A stretch of 64,000 nt of DNA from Pseudomonas benzenivorans (lineage in GTDB: Bacteria; Pseudomonadota; Gammaproteobacteria; Pseudomonadales; Pseudomonadaceae), in NCBI RefSeq assembly GCF_900100495.1, contig NZ_FNCT01000007.1:62001-126000 (forward strand). Direction: 5' to 3'. The notes under the pieces are model-generated. The model ran no database searches, was not told the origin of the DNA, and saw nothing but the letters and a program-made list of their open reading frames with translations. Of the stretch, positions 47,650 to 56,546 are shown in pieces. The position numbers were made by a program, and so were the translations under genes. Within the stretch, counting starts at the first letter, position 1, and each line of letters begins with the position of its first letter.

Positions 47650-48489
47650 TCAGCGCACCCGCGGGGTCAGGCGCAGCAGGTGGATGCGCCGGCTGTCGGC
47701 GTTGAGTACGCGGAAGCGGTATTCGCCGATCTCGGTCACTTCGTTGCGCTTGGGCAGATGGCCGAAGGCGCTCATCACCAGGCCGCCGACGGTATCGAAC
47801 TCGTCGTCGGAGAACTCGGTGTCGAAGGCCTCGTTGAAGTTGTCGATCGGGGTCAGCGCCTTGACCAGGAAGTCGCCGCTGGGCAGTGGCTTGACGTAGC
47901 TGTCCTCCTCGACGTCGTGCTCGTCCTCGATGTCGCCGACGATCTGCTCGAGCACGTCCTCGATGGTCACCAGGCCGGCGACGCCACCGTATTCGTCGAT
48001 CACCACGGCCATGTGGTTGTGGTTGGCGCGGAACTCGCGCAGCAGCACGTTGAGGCGTTTGGATTCGGGGACGAAGGTCGCCGGGCGCAGCAGGTCCTTG
48101 ATGTTGAAGCTCGGCTGCTCGTCCTGCAGCACCTGCGGCAGCAGGTCCTTGGCCAGCAGGATGCCGATCACGTCGTCGAGGCTCTCGCCGACCACCGGGT
48201 AGCGCGAGTGGGCCGCCTCGATGATCGAGGGCAGGAACTCCTTGGGTGTCTGGTTGGCCTTGATGCTGATCATCTGCGAGCGCGGGACCATGATGTCGCG
48301 TACCTGCAGGTCGGCGACCTGGATCGCGCCTTCGACGATGGCCAGTGCCTCGCTGTCGAGCAGCTTGTTCTGGTGCGCCTCGCGCAGCACCTCGAGCAGT
48401 TCCTGACGGTTCTTCGGTTCGTGAGCAAAAGCCTGGGTCAGTTTATTCAACCAGGACTTTGGCTCGTTGCTCGATCGGTCTTCGCTCAT
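47650..48489 (-). CDS. corC: CorC/HlyC family protein with paired CBS domains
   Basis: A 279-residue protein of the CorC family: ADLQVRDIMVPRSQM starts the first CBS domain, RYPVVGESLDDVIGILLAKDLL continues it, the second ends VVIDEYGGVAGLVTIEDVLEQIVG, and a CorC_HlyC C-terminal domain follows. It has no membrane domain and is linked to cation homeostasis; PG hypomethylation claims are not visible. It lies between ybeY and lnt, the usual order. Confidence 0.93.
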   Translation of the reverse strand: MSEDRSSNEPKSWLNKLTQAFAHEPKNRQELLEVLREAHQNKLLDSEALAIVEGAIQVADLQVRDIMVPRSQMISIKANQTPKEFLPSIIEAAHSRYPVVGESLDDVIGILLAKDLLPQVLQDEQPSFNIKDLLRPATFVPESKRLNVLLREFRANHNHMAVVIDEYGGVAGLVTIEDVLEQIVGDIEDEHDVEEDSYVKPLPSGDFLVKALTPIDNFNEAFDTEFSDDEFDTVGGLVMSAFGHLPKRNEVTEIGEYRFRVLNADSRRIHLLRLTPRVR

Positions 48490-48522
48490 GGGGGGTACTC
48501 GGAATCCTTGCTCGTGGGCAGT

Positions 48523-48676
48523 CAGGTCGTTGAAAAACTACTGCGCTCGGCTATGCGGCGTTGAAATCAGCCCGGGACGCGGCGTCTCGGAATGCTCATG
48601 TACAGCTCGTACACTGCGCTTCCTCGACTGATTTCGCCTTGCCTAGCCGTCGCTCGCTACATTTTTCAACGACCTG
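48523..48676. mobile_element. MITE-like element C, 154 bp with 15-bp terminal inverted repeats
   Basis: CAGGTCGTTGAAAAA (48523-48537) and TTTTTCAACGACCTG (48662-48676) are perfect inverses. Inner arms (CTACTGCGCTCGGCTATGCG... against the GCCTAGCCGTCGCTCGCTAC end) pair imperfectly, so it can fold end to end. It lies between ybeY and corC on the same transcript; its right end is 3 bp from the ybeY stop. Similar GTTGAAAAA elements occur in many pseudomonads. Confidence 0.65.
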
Positions 48677-48678
48677 TG

Positions 48679-49143
48679 TCATTCGTCGTCGGCATAGGGG
48701 TCGGGATGACCCAGCTCGGCGAGCAGTGTGCGTTCTAGCGCTTCCATTTCCTCGGCTTCGGCATCCTCGATATGGTCGTAACCGAGCAGATGCAGGCAGC
48801 CGTGAATCACCAGGTGCGCCCAATGCGCCTCCAGGCTCTTGTCTTGTTCGCCGGCTTCGCGCTCGACCACCGGCACGCAGATCACCAGGTCGCCGAGCAG
48901 CGGGATATCCAGCATCTCGTCCGGTACGTCGGCGGGAAACGACAGCACATTGGTGGCGTAGTCGCGCTGGCGGTAGGTGCGGTTCAGCTCGCGGCCTTCG
49001 GCTTCGTCGACCAGGCGGATGGTCAGCTCGGAGTCGGCCGTGCGCTGGCGCAGCGCCAGTTCGCACCAGGCGCGGAACTGCGCCGCGCTGGGCAGCGCAG
49101 CGGCCTGGCTGGCAATCTGTAAGTCCAGCTCAAGCATTGTCAT
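48679..49143 (-). CDS. ybeY: Endoribonuclease YbeY
   Basis: A 154-residue zinc-dependent rRNA-processing RNase. The motif [11 protein letters not shown] places ligands at H114, H118 and H124. Two starts are possible (49143, 49137); the later overlaps the ybeZ stop. Together with ybeZ it takes part in 16S rRNA 3' end maturation and quality control. Confidence 0.95.
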   Translation of the reverse strand: MTMLELDLQIASQAAALPSAAQFRAWCELALRQRTADSELTIRLVDEAEGRELNRTYRQRDYATNVLSFPADVPDEMLDIPLLGDLVICVPVVEREAGEQDKSLEAHWAHLVIHGCLHLLGYDHIEDAEAEEMEALERTLLAELGHPDPYADDE

Positions 49144-50122
49144 CGTCCAGCTTGCCGTGCATGCGGTTGTCGTAGTGCTCGTAGGCTTCGACGATGCGCT
49201 GCACCAGCGGGTGGCGCACCACGTCCTTGGGCTTGAAGTGGGTGAAGCTGATGCCCGGCACGTCGTGCAGCACGTCGATCACGTGGGTCAGGCCGCTCTT
49301 GGTGCCGCGCGGCAGGTCGACCTGGGTGATGTCGCCGGTGATCACCGCGGTGGAGCCGAAGCCGATGCGGGTGAGGAACATCTTCATCTGCTCCAGGGTG
49401 GTGTTCTGGCTTTCGTCGAGGATGATGAAGCTGTTGTTCAGCGTGCGCCCACGCATATAGGCCAGCGGCGCGAGTTCGATCACCTGCTTCTCGATCAGCT
49501 TGGCCACCTGCTCGAAGCCGAGCATTTCGTAGAGCGCGTCGTACAGCGGGCGCAGGTAGGGGTCGATCTTCTGTGACAGGTCGCCGGGCAGGAAGCCGAG
49601 TTTCTCGCCGGCCTCCACTGCCGGGCGCACCAGGAGGATGCGGCGGATCTGCTCGCGTTCCAGGGCATCCACCGCGCAGGCCACGGCCAGGTAGGTCTTG
49701 CCGGTACCGGCCGGGCCGATGCCGAAGTTGATGTCGTGCTCGAGGATGGCCTTGACGTAGTGCTGCTGGTTGGCGCCGCGCGGGCGGATCATGCCCTTGC
49801 GGGTGCGCAGGGCAATGCTGGCCTCGACGCCGGGGCTGGCCAGTTGGTCGAGGCCGGACTCCTGCAGGAACAGGTGCACCAGGTCCGGCGACAGCTCGGT
49901 GCTCTTGGTCTCGCGATACAGGCGGCGCAGCAGCTGTTCGGCCGAAGTAGTCTGCGCAGGGGCGCCGAGCAACTCGAACTGGTTGCCGCGGTTGCGGATT
50001 TCGACAGTCAGGCGTTGTTCGATCAGGCGCAGGTGCTCGTCGAATTGCCCGCAAAGATTGGCGAAGCGGCGAGCCTCAAAGGGTTCGAGGATGAAGCGAT
50101 GCGGTTCTATGGGTGCGTTCAA
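49130..50122 (-). CDS. ybeZ: PhoH-like ATPase YbeZ
   Basis: A 330-residue PhoH-family ATPase with P-loop [11 protein letters not shown] and Walker-like [14 protein letters not shown]. It begins with [13 protein letters not shown] matches the start I recall in P. aeruginosa YbeZ, supporting the TTG. It overlaps ybeY by 14 bp. Gene pair function: RNA maturation. Confidence 0.93.
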   Translation of the reverse strand: MNAPIEPHRFILEPFEARRFANLCGQFDEHLRLIEQRLTVEIRNRGNQFELLGAPAQTTSAEQLLRRLYRETKSTELSPDLVHLFLQESGLDQLASPGVEASIALRTRKGMIRPRGANQQHYVKAILEHDINFGIGPAGTGKTYLAVACAVDALEREQIRRILLVRPAVEAGEKLGFLPGDLSQKIDPYLRPLYDALYEMLGFEQVAKLIEKQVIELAPLAYMRGRTLNNSFIILDESQNTTLEQMKMFLTRIGFGSTAVITGDITQVDLPRGTKSGLTHVIDVLHDVPGISFTHFKPKDVVRHPLVQRIVEAYEHYDNRMHGKLDDDNA

Positions 50123-50273
50123 GGTCGTGTGATGGCCGCCAGTCGGCAGGAGGTAGTGAAGCGAAGAATAACGCTAGCGGCGCAAGGGGGGAAGCGCGGC
50201 CTGCTGCGACTTTGGCCGCGCCTGCGGTTGGCTCGGGTAGGGTTATGGCGTGGCCTCAAGGTTCCCAGGCTGC

Positions 50274-51623
50274 TCACTCGCCCAGCAGGCTGCCGCGCAA
50301 CGAGTGCGGCAGGGCGTCGTCGATCTGCACGTCGACGAACTGGCCGATCAGGCGCGGATTGCTCGAGCGGAAGTTGACGATGCGGTTGTTCTCGGTGCGG
50401 CCCTGGAGCATGCCCGGATCCTTCTTCGAATAGTCGCTGACCAGGATGCGCTGGATGCTGCCGACCATCCGTCGGCTGTTCTCGAAGCCCTGCTGGTTAA
50501 GGCGGTTCTGCAGGATCTGCAGGCGCTGCTTCTTCAGCTCGTCCGGGGTCTCGTCGGCCAGGTCGGCGGCCGGGGTGCCCGGGCGGGCGCTGTAGACGAA
50601 GGAGTAGGAGAAGTCGAAGCCGACCTCCTCGACCAGCTTCATGGTCTGCTCGAAGTCCTTCTCGGTCTCGCCGGGGAAGCCGACGATGAAGTCCGAACTG
50701 ATCAGGATGTCCGGCACCGCGGCCTTCAGCTTGCGGATGCGCGACTTGTATTCCAGCGCGGTGTGGCCCCGCTTCATCGCCGCGAGGATGCGGTCGGAGC
50801 CGGACTGCACCGGCAGGTGCAGGTATTTCACCAGCTCGGGGATCTGCGCATGGGCCTGGATCAGCGCATCGGAGAACTCCAGCGGGTGGCTGGTGGTGTA
50901 GCGGATGCGCTCGATGCCGTCGATCGCCGCCACCGCGTAGAGCAGCTCGGCGAAGTCGGCGAGCTGGCCGTCCAACCGGCCGTCGCGGGTTTCGCCGCGG
51001 TAGCCGTTGACGTTCTGCCCGAGCAGGGTCACCTCGCGCACGCCGTTCTCGGCCAGGTGGATGATCTCGGCCAGCACGTCGGCCAGCGGCCGGCTGACCT
51101 CCTCGCCGCGGGTGTAGGGCACCACGCAGAAGGTGCAGTACTTGCTGCAGCCTTCCATCACCGAGACGAAGGCGCTGGGGCCGTCGACCCGCGGTTCGGG
51201 CAGGCGGTCGAATTTCTCGATCTCGGGGAAGGAGATGTCCACCTGCGGCAGCTTGGTGCTGCGCGCGGCGTCGATCATTTCCGGCAGGCGGTGCAGGGTC
51301 TGCGGGCCGAACACCACGTCGACGTAGGGTGCGCGGTCGCGGATCGCCGCGCCTTCCTGGCTGGCCACGCAGCCGCCGACGCCGATCACCAGGTCCGGCT
51401 TTTCCAGTTTCAGTTCGCGCCAGCGCCCCAGTTGGGAGAACACCTTGTCCTGGGCCTTCTCGCGGATCGAGCAGGTGTTGAGCAGGATGACGTCGGCGTC
51501 TTCCGCGCGTTCGGTGACTTCCAGGGCTTGATGTTCGCCCAGCAGGTCGACCATGCGCGAGCTGTCGTACTCGTTCATCTGGCAACCGTGGGTTTCGATA
51601 TAAAGCTTCTTGGTCATGCGCAT
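50274..51623 (-). CDS. miaB: tRNA-2-methylthio-N6-dimethylallyladenosine synthase
   Basis: A 449-residue radical SAM methylthiotransferase acting on A37 of tRNAs. The auxiliary cluster cysteines are C14, C51 and C85; the SAM cluster is C159, C163 and C166 (CSKYCTFC). The C-terminal TRAM domain ends the protein. It precedes ybeZ-ybeY-corC-lnt on the same strand. Confidence 0.96.
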   Translation of the reverse strand: MRMTKKLYIETHGCQMNEYDSSRMVDLLGEHQALEVTERAEDADVILLNTCSIREKAQDKVFSQLGRWRELKLEKPDLVIGVGGCVASQEGAAIRDRAPYVDVVFGPQTLHRLPEMIDAARSTKLPQVDISFPEIEKFDRLPEPRVDGPSAFVSVMEGCSKYCTFCVVPYTRGEEVSRPLADVLAEIIHLAENGVREVTLLGQNVNGYRGETRDGRLDGQLADFAELLYAVAAIDGIERIRYTTSHPLEFSDALIQAHAQIPELVKYLHLPVQSGSDRILAAMKRGHTALEYKSRIRKLKAAVPDILISSDFIVGFPGETEKDFEQTMKLVEEVGFDFSYSFVYSARPGTPAADLADETPDELKKQRLQILQNRLNQQGFENSRRMVGSIQRILVSDYSKKDPGMLQGRTENNRIVNFRSSNPRLIGQFVDVQIDDALPHSLRGSLLGE

Positions 51624-51681
51624 TCGTCGGCTGGTTCGAAGAACCGCACATTATAGGGGCCGGATGGCAGGCTTCCTAGCG

Positions 51682-51708
51682 TTGCCTGTCCGGCGGCTGT
51701 GCTATGAT
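51682..51708 (+). promoter_or_regulatory. Possible promoter of the DUF1820 gene
   Basis: TTGCCT (51682-51687) and TATGAT (51703-51708) are 15 bp apart and lie about 40 bp before the ATG at 51749. Spacing is slightly short. Confidence 0.45.
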
Positions 51709-51748
51709 TTGCGCCCCCTCCATTTCCCTCCAGCCTAAACTGCCATCC

Positions 51749-52072
51749 ATGAGCAAACGCGAGCCCATCTACAAGGTGATTTTCCTCAACCAGGGCCAGG
51801 TGTACGAGATGTACGCCAAGCAGATCTATCAAAGCGATCTGTGGGGCTTTCTGGAAGTCGAGGAGTTCGTCTTCGGCGAGCGTACCCAGGTGGTGGTCGA
51901 CCCCAGCGAGGAAAAGCTCAAGGCCCAGTTCGACGGCGTAGTGCGCAGCTTCGTGCCGATGCACTCGATCATCCGCATCGACGAGGTGGAGCGCCTGGGC
52001 ACGCCGAAGATCAGCGAGGCCAAGGGCGGCGGCAATATCATGCCGTTCCCCATGCCGATGCCGGACAAATAG
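51749..52072 (+). CDS. DUF1820 family protein
   Basis: A 107-residue small cytoplasmic protein (EPIYKVIFLNQGQVYEMYAK, WGFLEVEEFVFGE and RSFVPMHSIIRIDEVE). The family is conserved in gammaproteobacteria near miaB and of unknown function. The ATG at 51749 is chosen; an in-frame start upstream would add 15 residues. It is divergent from miaB. Confidence 0.9.
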   Translation: MSKREPIYKVIFLNQGQVYEMYAKQIYQSDLWGFLEVEEFVFGERTQVVVDPSEEKLKAQFDGVVRSFVPMHSIIRIDEVERLGTPKISEAKGGGNIMPFPMPMPDK

Positions 52073-52086
52073 CACCTCGCTCGTCC

Positions 52087-52168
52087 GTAGGAGCCAGGGG
52101 GCGCCGAGTCCTTGCTGGCGATTGCGGCCGTCGCGTCAGGCAAGGATCGCCAGCAAGCTGGCTCCTAC
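52087..52168. repeat. REP-type nested inverted repeat between DUF1820 and Sel1 genes
   Basis: The outer arms GTAGGAGCCAG (52087-52097) and CTGGCTCCTAC (52158-52168), and the inner arms CTTGCTGGCGAT (52111-52122) and ATCGCCAGCAAG (52146-52157), are all perfect inverses. This is a BIME-like pair and may terminate both convergent genes. Confidence 0.85.
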
Positions 52169-52196
52169 ATGAGGGTGTTGTCTGGTCCGTTTGCAG

Positions 52197-52745
52197 CTAA
52201 GGCAGCGGCGCGAACGGCGACTGGCTTTCGGCGGCCTGCAGCTCCTGCAGGTAGTTGCGGAAGATCTGCCCGAGTACCTGGGTGGCGATTTCCAGCTCCT
52301 CGCGCGGCATCTTGGCCGAGACCAGGTCGGCGCTGTCCATCGCTTCGTCCGAGCCGTTCACCGCTGCCATTTTCAGCACGATATAGGCCTGCACGTTGTT
52401 CGCCGGTACGCCTTCGCCGCGGAAGAACATCATGCCCAGGCGGAATTGGGCCTGGGCATGGCCCTGCAACGAGGCCTGCTCGAACCAGTTCAGCGCCAGG
52501 GCCAGGTCGCGCGGCGCGCGCTTGCCGTCGTAATAGAATTCGCCCAGCTCGTATTCGGCCTGCGGGTCGCCGCTCTCGGCCGCTTGCTGGCACGCGGCCA
52601 GGGCGTTGGGCAACTCTTCCGGTGCGGTATTCAGCGAGCAGCTGCCGGTCGCGGGGATCAGCAGGGTATTGCCGCCGGCGGACGCCAGCAGCGGCAGTAG
52701 AAGCAACAGGCAGCCCAGAGAGAGGCTGCGGCCGGTGCAGTTCAT
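52197..52745 (-). CDS. Sel1-like repeat protein, exported
   Basis: A 182-residue protein with a signal peptide (LLLLPLLASAGG) and two Sel1 repeats (about 58-90 and 90-130: AEYELGEFYYDGKRAPRD, AQFRLGMMFFRGEGVPAN). Sel1/TPR-like repeats bind partners. The function is unknown; likely periplasmic or outer-membrane associated. Confidence 0.85.
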   Translation of the reverse strand: MNCTGRSLSLGCLLLLLPLLASAGGNTLLIPATGSCSLNTAPEELPNALAACQQAAESGDPQAEYELGEFYYDGKRAPRDLALALNWFEQASLQGHAQAQFRLGMMFFRGEGVPANNVQAYIVLKMAAVNGSDEAMDSADLVSAKMPREELEIATQVLGQIFRNYLQELQAAESQSPFAPLP

Positions 52746-52837
52746 GGAAATCCGTGTACCTCAGGATGCAGGGCGGGTGGTATGCCCGGCCGACAAGGCG
52801 CGTCGGCGCTCGCATTATGAAATAAGCCGCAGTGTTC

Positions 52838-53446
52838 TTACAAAGTCTTTACCGGCTTTTCTGCCGCAGCGTTGCCCGGCAGGGCCAAGAGCAGCCAGGC
52901 CAGCAGCGGATAGGCCGGTATCAGCAGGGCATCGAACGGCTCGACCCGGCGCAGCCCGCCGGCCCCCGCGGCCAGCAGGAACAGGCCGGCCACGCCGGCG
53001 CCGGCCAGTGCCGGCGCGCGCCGCGGCCACTGCACGGCGCCGGCATAGAAGATCAGCAGCAGGGTTGCCAGGTTGAGCAGCAGGCAGTAGTCGTCGAGCC
53101 GGTTCAACTGGCGGAACAGCTCGAAGCAGGCACACAGCCCGAGCAGCACGCGGCCCCAGTTCGGCCGGCTCCAGGCCCAGCCGCGGCCCAGGGCCAAGGC
53201 GGCCACGCCGAGCAGCGGCAGGCCGAGAAAAGTGCTGGCCTGGCTCAACCACAGCTGTGCGGCCTGCTCGTCGACGCCGTGGCGCATCAACCCGGCCGCG
53301 GCGGCCGCGGCCGACAGCAGAAAGCCGAGCAGGGCGCAGAACAGCGCCGGCTGGTCGGCCTCGGCGTAATGCCGGCGGGCCCTGCCGATGGCGATCGCGC
53401 CGGCCAGGCTGGCCAGCGCGAGCAGCGCCCCAGTGGCGTACGGCAT
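52838..53446 (-). CDS. Uncharacterised polytopic membrane protein coupled to hemL
   Basis: A 202-residue protein with about six predicted membrane segments (starting [20 protein letters not shown] and ending in LLAWLLLALP). No family was recognised. It overlaps the hemL stop by a few bases (ATGA), which predicts coupled translation and possible function in tetrapyrrole or envelope context, but that is speculation. Ends with a hydrophilic AAAEKPVKTL tail. Confidence 0.65.
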   Translation of the reverse strand: MPYATGALLALASLAGAIAIGRARRHYAEADQPALFCALLGFLLSAAAAAAGLMRHGVDEQAAQLWLSQASTFLGLPLLGVAALALGRGWAWSRPNWGRVLLGLCACFELFRQLNRLDDYCLLLNLATLLLIFYAGAVQWPRRAPALAGAGVAGLFLLAAGAGGLRRVEPFDALLIPAYPLLAWLLLALPGNAAAEKPVKTL

Positions 53447-54735
53447 CAGGCGTCCTTCAGTTGCTCGAAGGCGCGCTCGGCGGCGTCCAGGGTGATCTTC
53501 AGCTCGGCGTCGCCATGGGCGATGGAGGTGAAACCCGCCTCGAAGGCGCTCGGGGCCAGGTACACGCCGCCGTCCAGCATCAGGTGGAAGAAGCGCTTGA
53601 AGCGCTCCGCGTCGCTGGCCATCACGTCGTCGAAGGTGACGATGTCGTCGGCGCCGCTGAAGTACAGGCCGAACATGCCGCCGGCCTGGGTGGTGACGAA
53701 CGGGATGCCGGCGGCATCGGCGCGGTCCTGCAGGCCCTGCAGCATGCGGCTGGTGTAGTCGCTCAGTTCGGCATGGAAGCCGGGACGGCCGATCAGCTTG
53801 AGGGTGGTCAGGCCGGCGGCCATGGCCAGCGGGTTGCCCGAGAGGGTGCCGGCCTGGTAGACCGGGCCGAGCGGGGCGATGCACTGCATGATCTCGCGCT
53901 TGCCGCCGAAGCAGCCGACCGGCATGCCGCCGCCGATGATCTTGCCGAAGGTGGAGAGGTCCGGGGTCACGCCGTAATGCGCCTGGGCGCCGCCGAGGGC
54001 GACGCGGAAGCCGGTCATCACCTCGTCGAAGATCAGCACCACGCCATGCTGGTCGCACTGCTCGCGCAGGCCTTCGAGGAAGCCCGGCGCCGGCGGCACG
54101 CAGTTCATGTTGCCGGCCACCGGCTCGACGATGATGCAGGCGACCTCCTGGCCGACTTCGCCGAGCAGCTGCTCGACCGCGCCCAGGTCGTTGAACGGCA
54201 GGGTCAGGGTGTGCTTGGCGAAGGCCGCCGGCACCCCGGCGGAGCTCGGCACGCCCTGGGTCAGGGCGCCGGAGCCGGCCTTCACCAGCAGGCTGTCGGA
54301 ATGCCCGTGATAGCAGCCTTCGAACTTGATGATGCTGTCGCGGCCGGTGAAGCCGCGGGCCAGGCGAATCGCGCTCATGGTCGCCTCGGTGCCGGAGCTG
54401 ACCATGCGCACCATCTCCAGCGACGGCACCAGGCTGCAGACCAGCTCGGCCATCTCGGTTTCCAGGGCGGTCGGGGCGCCGTAGGACAGACCGTGCTCCA
54501 GCTGGCGGCGCACCGCGTCGAGCACCTCGGGGTGGCTGTGGCCGAGGATCATCGGCCCCCAGGAGCCGACGTAATCGACGTAGCGCTGGTCGTCCTCGTC
54601 GGTGACATAGGCGCCGGCGGCGTGCTTGAAGAACAGCGGGGTGCCGCCGACGCTCTTGAACGCGCGCACCGGCGAGTTGACGCCGCCGGGGATGTGTTTC
54701 TGCGCGTTGGTGAACAAAATTTCGGAACGGGACAT
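53446..54735 (-). CDS. hemL: Glutamate-1-semialdehyde 2,1-aminomutase
   Basis: A 429-residue PLP enzyme that makes 5-aminolevulinate from GSA for haem. The PLP Lys is in [13 protein letters not shown]. Family segments [26 protein letters not shown] and [14 protein letters not shown] are intact. It overlaps the membrane-protein gene downstream by a few bases. Confidence 0.97.
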   Translation of the reverse strand: MSRSEILFTNAQKHIPGGVNSPVRAFKSVGGTPLFFKHAAGAYVTDEDDQRYVDYVGSWGPMILGHSHPEVLDAVRRQLEHGLSYGAPTALETEMAELVCSLVPSLEMVRMVSSGTEATMSAIRLARGFTGRDSIIKFEGCYHGHSDSLLVKAGSGALTQGVPSSAGVPAAFAKHTLTLPFNDLGAVEQLLGEVGQEVACIIVEPVAGNMNCVPPAPGFLEGLREQCDQHGVVLIFDEVMTGFRVALGGAQAHYGVTPDLSTFGKIIGGGMPVGCFGGKREIMQCIAPLGPVYQAGTLSGNPLAMAAGLTTLKLIGRPGFHAELSDYTSRMLQGLQDRADAAGIPFVTTQAGGMFGLYFSGADDIVTFDDVMASDAERFKRFFHLMLDGGVYLAPSAFEAGFTSIAHGDAELKITLDAAERAFEQLKDA

Positions 54736-54805
54736 GGCGGGCCTCTCTATCAGTCGATTCGGGCAATAGTCGGGTCGGGGCGAGCCGGCTCGCCCGGGAA
54801 AACAA

Positions 54806-55432
54806 TCAGTCGTCGGCGAACAGGGCGCTGAAGGCGCGGGCGCGGCGCTCGACTTCGGCGGCCGAGTCGGCGCCGAACAGCGCGTGGATCACCGCGACCA
54901 TGCTGGCGCCGCGGGCGATCAGCCCCGGTGCGGTGTCCAGGGTCACGCCGCCGATGGCGACGATCGGTAGGTGCAGGCGGCTTTTTGCCTGCTCCAGCAG
55001 TTCGGGCGTGGCCGCCGGGGCGCCGGGCTTGGTGGTGGAGTCGAAGAAGCGGCCGAAGGCGACATAGCTGGCGCCTTCCTTGACCGCCTGCTCGGCCAGC
55101 GCCAGCTGGGCGTGGCAGGTGCCGCCGATGATCGCCTGGCGCCCAAGCAGGGCGCGGGCGGCGGCCAGCGAGCCATCGCCCTGGCCGAGGTGCAGGCCGA
55201 CGCCGAGGCGCGCGGCCAGTTCGGCATCGTCGTTGATGATCAGGGCGGCGCCATAGCGCGCGCACAGTTCGCGCAGCGCCTCGGCCTCGCGCAGGCGGCG
55301 CGCCTCGTCGGTGGATTTGTCGCGGTATTGCAGCAGCCTGGCGCCGCCGATCAAGGCGGCCTCGACGTAGGGCAGCAACTTGCCGGCCAGCAGTTGGCTG
55401 TCGGTGATGGCATACAGGCCGCGCAGTTTCAT
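54806..55432 (-). CDS. thiE: Thiamine-phosphate synthase
   Basis: A 208-residue TIM-barrel enzyme that couples HMP-PP and THZ-P. Family segments [50 protein letters not shown] and [12 protein letters not shown] are present. The ATG at 55432 ([10 protein letters not shown]) is chosen. It starts 14 bp after thiD. Confidence 0.95.
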   Translation of the reverse strand: MKLRGLYAITDSQLLAGKLLPYVEAALIGGARLLQYRDKSTDEARRLREAEALRELCARYGAALIINDDAELAARLGVGLHLGQGDGSLAAARALLGRQAIIGGTCHAQLALAEQAVKEGASYVAFGRFFDSTTKPGAPAATPELLEQAKSRLHLPIVAIGGVTLDTAPGLIARGASMVAVIHALFGADSAAEVERRARAFSALFADD

Positions 55433-55445
55433 CGGAGGCACTCCA

Positions 55446-56240
55446 TCAGCAGAAGTCCAGGGGCAGGCGGCGCGGGATGTACTGGCCGTGGCCGGGGCGT
55501 TCGGCGTCGCGCAGGGTGCGCCAGGTGTAATCGAGGGCCGAGCGTACGGCGCTGACCAGTTCCTCGCCCAGGGCCAGGCGGCCGGCCAGGGTGCTGGCCA
55601 GGGTGCAGCCGGAGCCGTGGTAGCTGCCGGGCAGGCGCTGGCAGGTGAAGTCGTGGCGGCTGCCGTCACGCGAGTACAGGCGGTTGTGCACTTGGCGCTC
55701 GTCGCCGTGGCCGCCGGTGATCAGCAGATGGCGGATATGCCGCAGCAGTTTCTCCGCGCATTGGTCGGCGCTGCCGTCCGGCAACTCGGCGAGGATGCGC
55801 GCTTCCGGCAGGTTCGGCGTGGCGATGGTGGAGACCGCGAACAGCCGCTCGCGCATGGCGTAGCCGACTTCGTCCTGGCCCAGGGCGCCGCCGCCGCCGG
55901 CGCGCAGTACCGGGTCGCAGACCAGCGGGATGCCGGGCAGTTGCTGGCGGATCTGCACTACGGTGTCGACCATCTCCAGCGAGCCGAGCATGCCCAGCTT
56001 GATCGCCGCCACCGGCAGGTCGGCGATCACAGCACTGGCCTGGGCCAGCACCCAGGCGCGGTCGAGCACGCGGAAATCGGCGACATTGACCGTGTCCTGC
56101 ACGGTCAGCGCGGTCACGGTCGGGGCGGCGTGGCAACCTTGTGCCAGCAGCGCTTCGATATCGGCCTGCAGGCCGGCGCCACCACTCGGGTCATGGCCGG
56201 ACAGGCAGAGCACTACGGGGCGGGAAGTAGAGGTTTTCAT
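55446..56240 (-). CDS. thiD: Hydroxymethylpyrimidine/phosphomethylpyrimidine kinase
   Basis: A 264-residue ribokinase-fold enzyme that phosphorylates HMP twice. [19 protein letters not shown] is the N-terminal motif, and [12 protein letters not shown] carries the catalytic Cys/anion hole. The ATG at 56240 is chosen; no TPP riboswitch is seen upstream. Divergent from ladS. Confidence 0.95.
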   Translation of the reverse strand: MKTSTSRPVVLCLSGHDPSGGAGLQADIEALLAQGCHAAPTVTALTVQDTVNVADFRVLDRAWVLAQASAVIADLPVAAIKLGMLGSLEMVDTVVQIRQQLPGIPLVCDPVLRAGGGGALGQDEVGYAMRERLFAVSTIATPNLPEARILAELPDGSADQCAEKLLRHIRHLLITGGHGDERQVHNRLYSRDGSRHDFTCQRLPGSYHGSGCTLASTLAGRLALGEELVSAVRSALDYTWRTLRDAERPGHGQYIPRRLPLDFC

Positions 56241-56546
56241 GGTGCGCGAGCTTAGCATTAATCGCTCGATTTGCGCCGGTTCGAGCGCGCCGCCATCGGT
56301 GGCGCCGGGTGTCCGGCGACCATGTGCCGGGCCGGCCTCGGGCGTTTCGCGAAAGCCGTCGGGGCTGCGGCCGCGCCCGACGCCAGCGGGCTTTCCGGCG
56401 CTGGCCGGTTGTTTGAAGGGCGCCACTTATTCCGCGCCAGGGCTGTGCTAGAGTGCCAGCATTCGAATAACCAGGCCATGCGCGGCGCGTGATTCAGGAG
56501 GCGTGGGGCTCTCCGGCGCAGCCCGACATCGCCTCCGTGGGGCCGC
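56241..56546. other. Divergent region between thiD and ladS
   Basis: 306 bp with no gene. It holds a possible ladS extended -10 (TGC-TAGAGT, -10 hexamer 56449-56454) and a ladS leader hairpin (56497-56536). No THI-box or riboswitch was recognised for thiD. Confidence 0.55.
56497..56536 (+). promoter_or_regulatory. Nested leader hairpin just upstream of ladS
   Basis: GGAGGCG (56497-56503) pairs with CGCCTCC (56530-56536), and GGGCT (56506-56510) pairs with AGCCC (56520-56524). The outer 5' arm begins with CAGGAGG, an ANGGA-like RsmA/CsrA core, and the stem ends 10 nt before the ladS ATG. Regulation by RsmA is speculative. Confidence 0.4.

Noticed and set aside
55432..56240. TPP riboswitch upstream of thiE or thiD
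   Set aside because: No THI-box elements (CUGAGA and matching arms) were recognised, and thiE follows thiD by 14 bp.
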